Source: Deltaproteobacteria bacterium
GTDB taxonomy: Bacteria > Desulfobacterota > Desulfobacteria > Desulfobacterales > B30-G6
Assembly: GCA_019313725.1 (NCBI GenBank)
Contig: JAFDAT010000289.1
Coordinates: forward strand, 1 to 5,003
DNA: 5,003 nt
Reading direction: 5' to 3'
Shown here: positions 1 to 4,949 of the stretch, piece after piece
Numbering within the stretch: the stretch's first letter is position 1
Layout: each line of letters begins with the position of its first letter
The notes under the pieces: model-generated
The model's database searches: none
Seen by the model: the letters and a program-made list of their open reading frames with translations, nothing else
Told to the model about the DNA's origin: nothing
Made by a program: the position numbers and the translations under genes

Positions 1-640
1 GACCTGTCAGTTAAGGGGTATTTCCTTCCACCGCTTTCTGAAAGCCAGTTTGGTTTGTCATATCCGTACGGGAAGGCCTATGTTGCTGGCTGAATATGAG
101 TCCGGTTTGAAACCGCTGGCAATCGCTGCTTGAATCCAGTTTAAACTCACCATATTTTAAAATTTGAAACCCGTTGGGCTTGCCGATCTTACCACATCTA
201 CGGTGTCAGATGCTATACCGCATAGACCACTATAGCGAAACAGCATCTTCCTTGTAGCTGTGGCAACCTTGGCAATCGCTCATTTAGGGATCTGTCAGGT
301 TAAAAAAAAACTGCATATATTGCCGGAGGGCATTTCAAGTATAGCGAGCATCACCGGAAACCTGCAATTTGTACAAGACCGAGACCTGCTGCTGATAATT
401 CTCTAATCCAGCTGTTACTTGGATTAAAAGTGACGCTTACATAACAGCCGGCCGGCAGTGGAGTCAAGAGATAAACCGTCGTATGCCCTTAAAACCGGCC
501 GGAAAATTTTTCAGCGGTGCCGAAGGTAAAATCCGGGTACAATGAATCCGATGCAGCCGGAAGCGCTGACAATTCTTGACAAGGGATATTTGATCTGTAA
601 ACAGTAGCGTTAGTGTCGAAAACCAAACTCGGATGAACCG
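1..640. other. Left region with no supportable gene
   Basis: No reading frame here has a plausible start, ribosome binding site and protein-like composition, and stops are frequent in the frames I translated. The longest minus-strand stretch I read (roughly 12-205) has no recognisable domain. Details seen: an imperfect direct repeat (GACCTGTCAG-TTAA at 1-14 and GATCTGTCAGGTTAA at 289-303), an 11-bp match TGGCAATCGCT at 117-127 and 270-280, a nine-A run at 302-310, and two GC-rich palindromes (GCCGGCCGGC at 447-456 and CCGGCCGG at 495-502). It may be intergenic DNA or the decayed end of a gene lying to the left; the sequence does not decide. Confidence 0.5.
404..426. repeat. Small inverted repeat (hairpin)
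   Basis: TAATCCA (404-410) and TGGATTA (420-426) are perfect inverted copies around a 9-nt loop. There is no T-run on either side, so a rho-independent terminator is unlikely. It could be a protein-binding dyad or chance; no gene starts close to it. Confidence 0.3.
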
Positions 641-649
641 GAAAAGATG

Positions 650-687
650 AACATCGAACATCGAACGTCCAACATCGAACGCCGAAT
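650..687. repeat. Degenerate AACATCGAAC-type short tandem repeat
   Basis: AACATCGAAC occurs at 650-659 and 671-680, with the partial units ATCGAAC at 660-666 and GCCGAAT at 681-687 completing a run of related units of about 7-11 bp. The plus strand reads as NIEHRTSNIERR and the minus strand as FDV-rich peptide, so any ORF running through it gets a spurious low-complexity segment. From memory, near-identical runs are scattered between genes in Desulfobacterota and some other environmental bacteria; I could not check this. It lies just upstream of the small membrane protein gene and should not be counted as part of that protein. Confidence 0.65.
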
Positions 688-740
688 AGCCACAAGCAGG
701 ATTGGCAATCCACCTTTCCTTGTGGATTTTGATAAAAATA

Positions 741-745
741 AAGGA
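741..745 (+). promoter_or_regulatory. Ribosome binding site fixing the start at 752
   Basis: AAGGA lies 6 nt before the ATG at 752. The upstream in-frame ATG at 647 has no comparable site and opens directly into the short repeat, so 752 is preferred. Confidence 0.7.
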
Positions 746-751
746 ACATGT

Positions 752-970
752 ATGTTTAACTTCATCGATAAGATCTCCTATACGATTCTGATATTTGTTG
801 CCGTCTTCATGCTTCTGGCACCGTTCAAACCCATGCCCCATGTGCTCGAAAAAATCATAATGCTGAAGAACGGAACCCTGCATCGGCCCATCGACATTTT
901 CGACCTGTTCTACCACCTGGCGCCGATGGCGCTTCTGGCTGTAAAGGTCTACCGGGATTATGCCAAATAG
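752..970 (+). CDS. Small conserved two-helix membrane protein
   Basis: A 72-residue protein with a hydrophobic segment at about residues 9-25 (TILIFVAVFMLLAPF) and a second at about 53-67 (FYHLAPMALLAVKVY). Between them is a polar stretch with PHVLEK, NGTLHRPIDIFDL. That pattern (APF, PH-VEK, G-L-RP-DIFDLL) matches, from memory, a family of roughly 65-75-residue proteins often labelled RND transporter in databases. That label is surely wrong, since a protein this short cannot be an RND pump; the true function is unknown. It most likely sits in the inner membrane with both helices spanning. The ATG at 752 is chosen over the in-frame ATG at 647 because of its ribosome binding site and because the extra 35 residues come from repeat and spacer DNA. 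It stands alone, converging with the molybdenum-carrier gene, and no strong terminator separates them. Confidence 0.75.
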   Translation: MFNFIDKISYTILIFVAVFMLLAPFKPMPHVLEKIIMLKNGTLHRPIDIFDLFYHLAPMALLAVKVYRDYAK

Positions 971-1081
971 CTTTCCTGCCAACACCTGCTCAAAACCGCC
1001 GACCCCATGTCCATACCGCTGTGCTTGGCGACCACCGGGCATTTGACCTTAAAAAACAGGGGATGCAATCAAGATAGGTTT

Positions 1082-1897
1082 TCACTTGATTACCCGCAGT
1101 CGATGCGTCTTCTTCAACTGCCGCCAAATTTTTTTTATGATCACCATGGGGATGTTGGACATGTCCAGGCCTTCTTCTTCAGCGGCCTGACGGCAGGATC
1201 GCATGAACGGTTCGTTCTCTGACCATAAAGCCAGTTGCTGCCGGATATACATGCCCAGGTTCAGCTGCAGCGGGGCGAGTTCCCCTTCGGTGAGATTGGC
1301 CATGACAGCGCGGTCCTTCAGGGTCATGCCGCTGATGATATCGGCGACGGCTGTATGGATGTTATTGGGAAGGCTCATGGGGGCGCCTGCATCCGTTCCG
1401 GGCATTTGGGTCTGCATGGGGTTGTTTTCAGACAGGTTCAGGAATGAAACGGCTTCGATGATGTCAGCTGACGCCCGGTAGATTTTGGGGTCGGAGCTGG
1501 CCCTCGGCCCGGCGACATTCAGAATTTTGATATCGTGGTCCACCATCCAGTTGTTGATGACGACGGCCGCATCGAACGGAACCATCTTGTGAAAGTCGAT
1601 GTGCAGCAGGGGTTTCACGTATTTCAGCGCCATCTTGCGGGTGTACTCCGATCCGCCGGTGAGCGCCCCGTGTGAAAGAATCAGCGTGCCGTCCGCCGCC
1701 CTGATATTCTTTTTGGTTCTTTCCGGATAACTGTTGGTGGGCATTTCAGTAAGATCATATCGGGTCGGCAATGGGCCATCCTCGGTCAGGCGGCCCTTGG
1801 GGAGCCATCCCCCGTGGGGGATGCCGAGCTTTATGGCGGCATCCAGCGCGGCCTGGTCGGCACCGGTCTGTCCTCCGGATATTATTTTTTCCAGCAT
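1082..1897 (-). CDS. Putative molybdenum carrier (SLOG-like) protein with extra C-terminal domain
   Basis: A 271-residue protein in two parts. Residues 1-155 match the putative molybdenum carrier family (PF12694), a Rossmann-like nucleotide-binding fold related to the SLOG/DprA group. Visible motifs are ISGGQTGADQAALDAA at 6-21, GWLPKGR at 30-36, SHGALTGGSEYT at 75-86 and LNVAGPRASSDPKIY at 126-140, the usual order of glycine-rich loops that hold the ligand. After a linker at about 156-175, residues 176-271 form a helical segment with LNLGMYIRQQLALW (212-225) and IPMVIIKKIWRQL (249-261). This resembles DUF6794-type sequences, an assignment from memory. AAGGA at 1904-1908 sits 6 nt before the start. 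The family name comes from homology to a cofactor carrier; the real ligand could instead be a nucleotide or nucleotide-derived signal. No molybdenum cofactor genes are nearby, so context does not support a role in that pathway. Confidence 0.85.
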   Translation of the reverse strand: MLEKIISGGQTGADQAALDAAIKLGIPHGGWLPKGRLTEDGPLPTRYDLTEMPTNSYPERTKKNIRAADGTLILSHGALTGGSEYTRKMALKYVKPLLHIDFHKMVPFDAAVVINNWMVDHDIKILNVAGPRASSDPKIYRASADIIEAVSFLNLSENNPMQTQMPGTDAGAPMSLPNNIHTAVADIISGMTLKDRAVMANLTEGELAPLQLNLGMYIRQQLALWSENEPFMRSCRQAAEEEGLDMSNIPMVIIKKIWRQLKKTHRLRVIK

Positions 1898-1963
1898 GCC
1901 TGATCCTTATTTAAGAATGAACGGTGTAAGGGGGAAATTACGTGTGTTTTTTTTAAAAAACAA

Positions 1964-1985
1964 GCTGTTTCTAATGAAATACAGC
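1964..1985 (-). terminator. Possible hairpin plus T-run in the leader of the molybdenum-carrier gene
   Basis: Read on the minus strand, GCTGT...ACAGC pair, followed by TTTC...GAAA around an ATTA loop with a 2-nt bulge. The stem is followed at once by TTGTTTTTT. This looks like a weak rho-independent terminator or attenuator about 65 nt upstream of the gene starting at 1897. No minus-strand gene lies immediately upstream, so it may limit read-through from the right or act within the leader. The stem is short and AT-rich, so confidence is low. Confidence 0.3.
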
Positions 1986-2056
1986 AAGATTCGGGTCGCT
2001 TTTCACCATCGGAGCCGGCATCATATAAGCATAGACACGGAACGGCACAACCAAGC

Positions 2057-2272
2057 GTGGTCATGTGGGTTGTGAGCTACCAGAATATCGCGGCCTACAT
2101 GGGGCGTCCTGAAGCAATTCGGGCTGTTGCCAACGCTGTGGCCATCAATCCAGTGGCCTACCTGATTCCATGCCACCGGGTGATTGCCAAATCCGGAGAG
2201 ATTCACGGATACCGCTGGGGATCTACCAGGAAGAAGGCCATGATCGGCTGGGAAGCCGCACGGTCGGCATAA
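2057..2272 (+). pseudogene. 5'-truncated methylated-DNA--protein-cysteine methyltransferase (Ada/Ogt C-terminal piece)
   Basis: The 71 codons encode the end of the DNA-binding and active-site domain (PF01035) of O6-alkylguanine-DNA alkyltransferases, which move an alkyl group from damaged guanine to their own cysteine. Clear motifs, numbered from the GTG at 2057, are VSYQNIA (5-12), RAV (22-24, containing the arginine finger), NPVAYLIPCHRV (31-42, acceptor Cys39) and GYRWG (51-55), then RKKAMIGWEAA. The sequence is closest to Ada-type proteins. Family similarity begins only near 2072. The usual opening of this domain (VW..L..IP.G.T) and all of the N-terminal part are missing, and I did not find them in the frames I read further upstream. 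There is no good ribosome binding site before the GTG. The active-site residues survive, but a protein lacking the first part of the winged helix is unlikely to work, so this is called a remnant. A terminator follows directly. Confidence 0.8.
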
Positions 2273-2288
2273 ATCGGGAAATTTTTCC

Positions 2289-2330
2289 GAAAAAGAAAAG
2301 CCCGTTCACGATAGCGGGCTTTTCTTTTTC
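2289..2330. terminator. Strong bidirectional rho-independent terminator
   Basis: A perfect 16-bp stem: GAAAAAGAAAAGCCCG (2289-2304) pairs with CGGGCTTTTCTTTTTC (2315-2330) around a 10-nt loop. The GC core (GCCCG/CGGGC) is flanked by A-rich and T-rich arms, so each strand gives a hairpin followed by a T-rich tail. It lies between the plus-strand alkyltransferase remnant (ending 2272) and the minus-strand PilZ gene (ending 2373), where one structure can serve both. That it is intact behind a broken gene suggests the gene lost its 5' end rather than its 3' end. Confidence 0.9.
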
Positions 2331-2372
2331 ATTCCATCCAGGCTTCAGGCGTTGTTTACCCCAACTATGGGG

Positions 2373-2840
2373 CTAATCGAACTGGACATTCCACCGGGCC
2401 GAGTTTTCTTCATCAACAGTGCGCTCCCGGATAAAGTTTTCCAGCTTACGCTTCTGGCTGTTGTTCAGTTTGGAAAACTTCACCCCGCATACCCTGGCGC
2501 GGTCGCCCTCGTTTATGTAAGCTTCCTGGAAATCGGATATGATTTTACAATAGATGTCGTTGACAATAACCGTATTGTCGGCAGTTATAATTGAAATATG
2601 ATCAAACGGGCTGGACCACATATCCGTGGCCTTGTACCTTGCCCTCAAACCTTCGAGGCTGACATCGAGGAGGGTGGCCGTGTGCAGGACCTGCGATCGG
2701 CCAAAACGAAATCGGGGCGATTTTTTAAAAACAACATACAAACCCGGCTTGACGCCGTGCCTGGGTTCACGCCTTTGGCTTTTCTTTTGGTGGTGATTTG
2801 TGATAGATTTTCGCTGGTCTACACTTTTTAGCGTACGCAT
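2373..2840 (-). CDS. PilZ-domain protein, probable cyclic di-GMP receptor
   Basis: A 155-residue soluble protein with the two PilZ signature motifs: RxxxR at 23-27 (RREPR) and D/NxSxxG at 59-64 (DVSLEG). Together these wrap a cyclic di-GMP dimer. Between and after them are beta-strand-like stretches (GLYVVFK at 33-39, ATLLDVSLEGLRARY at 55-69, HISIITADNTVIVNDIYCKIIS at 81-102 and RARVCGVKFSKL at 114-125), then a terminal helix at about 127-140. Residues 1-22 are basic and probably disordered. No enzymatic domain is fused, so it is an adaptor acting on an unknown partner, perhaps in motility, surface attachment or polysaccharide output. The ATG at 2840 is preferred because AGAAGGA precedes it by 7 nt; a start at 2936 would add 32 residues of AT-rich spacer without a ribosome binding site. 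It is transcribed away from the dehydrogenase gene, and the shared spacer may hold promoters for both. Confidence 0.88.
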   Translation of the reverse strand: MRTLKSVDQRKSITNHHQKKSQRREPRHGVKPGLYVVFKKSPRFRFGRSQVLHTATLLDVSLEGLRARYKATDMWSSPFDHISIITADNTVIVNDIYCKIISDFQEAYINEGDRARVCGVKFSKLNNSQKRKLENFIRERTVDEENSARWNVQFD

Positions 2841-2847
2841 GGAATAA

Positions 2848-2854
2848 TCCTTCT
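2848..2854 (-). promoter_or_regulatory. Ribosome binding site fixing the PilZ start at 2840
   Basis: On the minus strand AGAAGGA lies 7 nt before the ATG whose first base is 2840. This decides against the longer frame opening at 2936. Confidence 0.7.
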
Positions 2855-2866
2855 TCGGCAGCGACC

Positions 2867-2887
2867 ATGTATTAGAAATAATACCAT
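2867..2887. repeat. Inverted repeat in the divergent PilZ/dehydrogenase spacer
   Basis: GTATTA (2869-2874) and TAATAC (2879-2884) are perfect inverted copies around GAAA. With one bulged base the match extends to ATG/CAT on the outside. The surrounding spacer (2841-2962) is markedly AT-rich compared with the genes. The dyad lies 27 bp before the PilZ start and about 75 bp before the dehydrogenase start. It could be an operator or a weak leader hairpin. I could not pick out dependable -35 and -10 boxes for either gene. Confidence 0.35.
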
Positions 2888-2962
2888 AGCATAAAATAGA
2901 ATAAGGAAAAACACTAATTAAGTATCTATTAATCACCTATCAAAAATAAGGGAATTACTATA

Positions 2963-3877
2963 ATGAAGCATGTGGGATTTATCGGTTTGGGCCAAATGGG
3001 CAAGTGGATGGCGGGGAATATAGCCCGGCATCCATTCAATCTCTGCGTTTATGACATCGATGCAAGCGCTGTGGATCGCCTGGTTGAGCAGGGGGCCAAG
3101 CCTGCCGGATCACCATCCGAGGTAGCGGCCCAGGCCGACGTAATTCTGTTGAGCCTGCCGAATGCAGGAGTCGCCGATGACATCCTGCATGGGGAGAAAG
3201 GGGTTGTTCAGGCAGCCAGACCCGGCATGATCCTGGTCGATTGCGGGACAAGCGGGTACCTCTGGACACGTAAAACCGCCGCTGTATTGGCAGGGCAGGG
3301 CATCCTGATGCTGGATGCCCCGGTGACAGGCCTGGAGCAGAAGGCCAGAGAAGCCGCCCTCACGATCATGGTCGGAGGGACGGAAGACGTGTTTGAACAG
3401 GTCAAACCGGTTTTGCATACGGTCGGAGAAACGATTATCTACATGGGTAAGATCGGATGCGGTCAGCTTGCAAAAATGATCAACAACGTTATATACAATG
3501 CCAATATGGCCACACTGGCGGAAATCCTTCCCATGGCCGTCAAACTGGGGTTGGCGCCTGAGAATATAGCCGATGTGGTCAACACGGGATCCGGGCGGAG
3601 CTTTGCCTCGGAATTTTTCATTGAAAAAATACTTGCAGACCGTTTCACGGATACCTACAGCCTGGGCAATGCGTATAAAGACATGCGGCACATGGACGAG
3701 GCCGTTGCCGAACTCAATATTTCACTGCCCATTTTCCGTGCTGCTATGGATACGTACCAAAAAGCACTGGGTGCGGGCCTGGGAGGGGAAGACAAGGGTT
3801 CCATGATCAAGGTTTTCGAAAAAGAGATGGGGGTGCTGTTTCGCAAAGGCGTTTTCAGAAAGCCGGACGACCTGTAA
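2963..3877 (+). CDS. NAD-binding beta-hydroxyacid dehydrogenase (3-hydroxyisobutyrate dehydrogenase family)
   Basis: A 304-residue cytosolic oxidoreductase of usual family length (about 290-300). The N-terminal Rossmann domain has GFIGLGQMG (5-13). An aspartate after the second strand (VYD, Asp31) suggests NAD rather than NADP. The catalytic lysine motif GCGQLAKMINN is at 165-175 (Lys171, Asn174, Asn175), and the helical C-terminal domain carries the conserved KD pair at 239-240. Such enzymes oxidise a 3-hydroxy acid to the 3-oxo acid. Two loops differ from the usual form. The STxxP stretch is replaced by DCGTSGYLWT (93-102). The substrate loop, usually DAPVSGG, reads DAPVTGLEQKA (118-128), so the substrate may not be a common one. 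TAAGGGA at 2947-2953 lies 9 nt before the ATG. The downstream BKACE gene suggests that the product is a beta-keto acid. The exact substrate cannot be read from the sequence. Confidence 0.87.
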   Translation: MKHVGFIGLGQMGKWMAGNIARHPFNLCVYDIDASAVDRLVEQGAKPAGSPSEVAAQADVILLSLPNAGVADDILHGEKGVVQAARPGMILVDCGTSGYLWTRKTAAVLAGQGILMLDAPVTGLEQKAREAALTIMVGGTEDVFEQVKPVLHTVGETIIYMGKIGCGQLAKMINNVIYNANMATLAEILPMAVKLGLAPENIADVVNTGSGRSFASEFFIEKILADRFTDTYSLGNAYKDMRHMDEAVAELNISLPIFRAAMDTYQKALGAGLGGEDKGSMIKVFEKEMGVLFRKGVFRKPDDL

Positions 3878-3878
3878 A

Positions 3879-3902
3879 CACAAAGTTACAAAGGCCACCA
3901 AG
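3879..3902. repeat. Degenerate CACAAAG-type short repeat
   Basis: CACAAAG (3879-3885), TTACAAAG (3886-3893) and GCCACCAAG (3894-3902) are three related units in a row, starting one base after the dehydrogenase stop codon. From memory, runs of this kind are common between genes in Desulfobacterota genomes. It sits in the 146-bp spacer before BKACE and probably has no coding role. Confidence 0.5.
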
Positions 3903-3966
3903 ATTTTCATTGGGTTTGTCAATGTAGCCCTGCGGATGCAGCTTGGGAAGAAGGAAAAACAACTAT

Positions 3967-3995
3967 TTGACTGTCTGTTCAACCCCGTAAAAAAT
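3967..3995 (+). promoter_or_regulatory. Weak sigma70-like promoter candidate before BKACE
   Basis: TTGACT (3967-3972, 5/6 to consensus) and AAAAAT (3990-3995, 4/6) are separated by 17 nt and would start transcription near 4002, shortly before the ATG at 4024. Such matches occur by chance, so this only raises the possibility that BKACE is transcribed separately from the dehydrogenase gene. Confidence 0.25.
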
Positions 3996-4011
3996 GGTTG
4001 TGAGGCAGCCT

Positions 4012-4017
4012 GGGGAG
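4012..4017 (+). promoter_or_regulatory. Ribosome binding site fixing the BKACE start at 4024
   Basis: GGGGAG lies 6 nt before the ATG at 4024. The in-frame ATG at 3994 would add ten residues (MVVRQPGETN) that encode this site and do not fit the family's N-terminus. Confidence 0.75.
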
Positions 4018-4023
4018 ACGAAC

Positions 4024-4842
4024 ATGCAGAAACTCATCATCACCGTGGCATTGACCGGCAATGTTCCCACCAAGGCAATGAATAAAAACCTGCCGGTTAC
4101 CGCCGAAGAAATCGCTGAGGATGTAAGGTGTTGTGCGGATGCCGGTGCGAGCCTGTTTCACGTCCACGCGCGGGACAACAACCAGAAACCCACCCTGGAT
4201 GTCGAGGTGTACAGGCAAAACGTCATCCGGATTGAGGCCATGGCACCGGACGTCATTGTACAGTTGTCCACCGGAGCCCGTGCGGGAAAAGATTGGGACG
4301 CTCGGGTAAAGCCCGTACAGCTGTTGCCGGAATCGGCTTCCTTTACAACCGGGTCAAACAATCTCCCCGGCATTGTCTATGAAAACTCGCCGCAGTTTAT
4401 CGAACATCTGGCAGGCGTATTCAGGGAAACCGGCGTTAAGCCGGAAATCGAAGTGTTTGAACCGGGAATGATCAATAATGCTGTGTTCCTGCAAAAGAAA
4501 GGTTTGCTGAAGCCACCGCTGCATTTCAATTTTGTTTTAGGGGCGCCGGGGTCCATGCCGGCATCCATTAAAAATCTTCTGTTTCTATCGGAATCCATCC
4601 CCGCCGGATCCACCTGGACGGTTTCCGGCATCGGCAAGGTGGAAATCCCCATGGCGGCAGCGGCAATCTTGATGGGCGGTCACGTGCGCGTCGGCCTGGA
4701 GGACAACCTCTACATGCCGGATGGTTCACTGGCATCCAACCCGATGCTGGTGGGTAAAGTCGCAGCCATTGCCCGGGAAATGGGCAGAGCTGTGGCCGCA
4801 CCTGACGAGGCCCGGGAAATTCTGTCGCTCGAACCAAGCTAA
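4024..4842 (+). CDS. Beta-keto acid cleavage enzyme (BKACE, DUF849 family)
   Basis: A 272-residue TIM-barrel enzyme of the BKACE family (PF05853), whose founder is 3-keto-5-aminohexanoate cleavage enzyme (Kce). Family members use a divalent metal to condense a beta-keto acid with acetyl-CoA and split it, giving acetoacetate and the shortened acyl-CoA. Visible marks are the opening strand KLIITVALTGNVPTK (3-17), the metal ligands FHVHARD (45-51, His46 and His48), QLSTG (80-84, Ser82), ASFTTGSNN (105-113), EVFEPGMI (143-150) and RVGLEDN (222-228). In the last, Arg222, Glu226 and Asp227 correspond to catalytic and metal-binding residues of Kce by a constant four-residue shift. All expected active-site residues are present, so the enzyme should be active. 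Substrate choice varies widely in this family (amino, carnitine-like, dicarboxylic or simple keto acids) and is not readable here. The upstream dehydrogenase could make its keto acid. Confidence 0.93.
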   Translation: MQKLIITVALTGNVPTKAMNKNLPVTAEEIAEDVRCCADAGASLFHVHARDNNQKPTLDVEVYRQNVIRIEAMAPDVIVQLSTGARAGKDWDARVKPVQLLPESASFTTGSNNLPGIVYENSPQFIEHLAGVFRETGVKPEIEVFEPGMINNAVFLQKKGLLKPPLHFNFVLGAPGSMPASIKNLLFLSESIPAGSTWTVSGIGKVEIPMAAAAILMGGHVRVGLEDNLYMPDGSLASNPMLVGKVAAIAREMGRAVAAPDEAREILSLEPS

Positions 4843-4861
4843 ACAATGAAGGGACAAAAAA

Positions 4862-4903
4862 ATGACAACAGCAGTTTCAAATGCAATTCAAGTGAAACCT
4901 TAA
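4862..4903 (+). other. 13-codon ORF behind a strong ribosome binding site (leader peptide or broken gene start)
   Basis: The ATG at 4862 is preceded by AAGGGA (4849-4854) at an ideal 7-nt spacing and lies 19 nt after the BKACE stop, just where the next gene of an operon would begin. The frame encodes only MTTAVSNAIQVKP before TAA. It may be the beginning of a former downstream gene cut off by a deletion or rearrangement, a short leader peptide, or chance. The peptide lacks the runs of one amino acid typical of attenuator leaders. A promoter candidate starts four bases after its stop, which favours a junction with a new transcription unit. Confidence 0.35.
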
Positions 4904-4907
4904 GCGC

Positions 4908-4936
4908 TTGACATCATAAGCTATAATTGGCATTAT
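4908..4936 (+). promoter_or_regulatory. Sigma70-like promoter candidate near the right edge
   Basis: A perfect TTGACA (4908-4913) is followed after 17 nt by CATTAT (4931-4936, 4/6 to consensus). A perfect TATAAT at 4922-4927 also occurs, but too close to this -35 box. The palindrome AAGCGCTT (4902-4909) overlaps the -35, and the 9-bp tandem repeats overlap the -10. It would drive a gene beginning after 5003. Confidence 0.5.
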
Positions 4937-4949
4937 TGGCATAATTGGC
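4923..4949. repeat. Three tandem 9-bp repeats, consensus ATWATTGGC
   Basis: ATAATTGGC (4923-4931), ATTATTGGC (4932-4940) and ATAATTGGC (4941-4949) follow one another without a gap, with one base varying in the middle unit. ATTAT (4932-4936) and ATAAT (4941-4945) also form a dyad around TGGC. Because the array overlaps the promoter candidate, it may be a regulator binding site; a simple slippage repeat is the alternative. Confidence 0.75.

Noticed and set aside
576..603. TTGACA at 576-581 as a promoter for the small membrane protein.
   Set aside because: No acceptable -10 box lies 16-18 nt downstream (best is TAAACA, 3/6).
647..751. Extended N-terminus of the small membrane protein from the ATG at 647.
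   Set aside because: It would translate the short repeat and has no ribosome binding site; the start at 752 has one.
1022..1041. Hairpin TGCTTGG/CCGGGCA followed by TTT between the converging genes.
   Set aside because: It needs two G-T pairs and has only three T bases after it; too weak to call a terminator.
464..1042. A 192-codon open frame on the minus strand.
   Set aside because: It runs antisense through the small membrane protein and the short repeat, has an unnatural composition with repeat-derived FDV segments, and resembles no family I know.
2598..2831. A 77-codon plus-strand frame.
   Set aside because: It is antisense to the PilZ gene, whose two signature motifs are intact.
3110..3691. 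A 193-codon open frame on the minus strand.
   Set aside because: It lies fully inside the dehydrogenase gene, which has clear family motifs on the other strand.
4928..4948. Sigma54-type promoter suggested by repeated TTGGC.
   Set aside because: The GG and GC elements do not fall at the -24/-12 spacing.
4923..4949. CRISPR or plasmid-type iteron array.
   Set aside because: Only three 9-bp units with no spacers, and no replication or cas gene is present.
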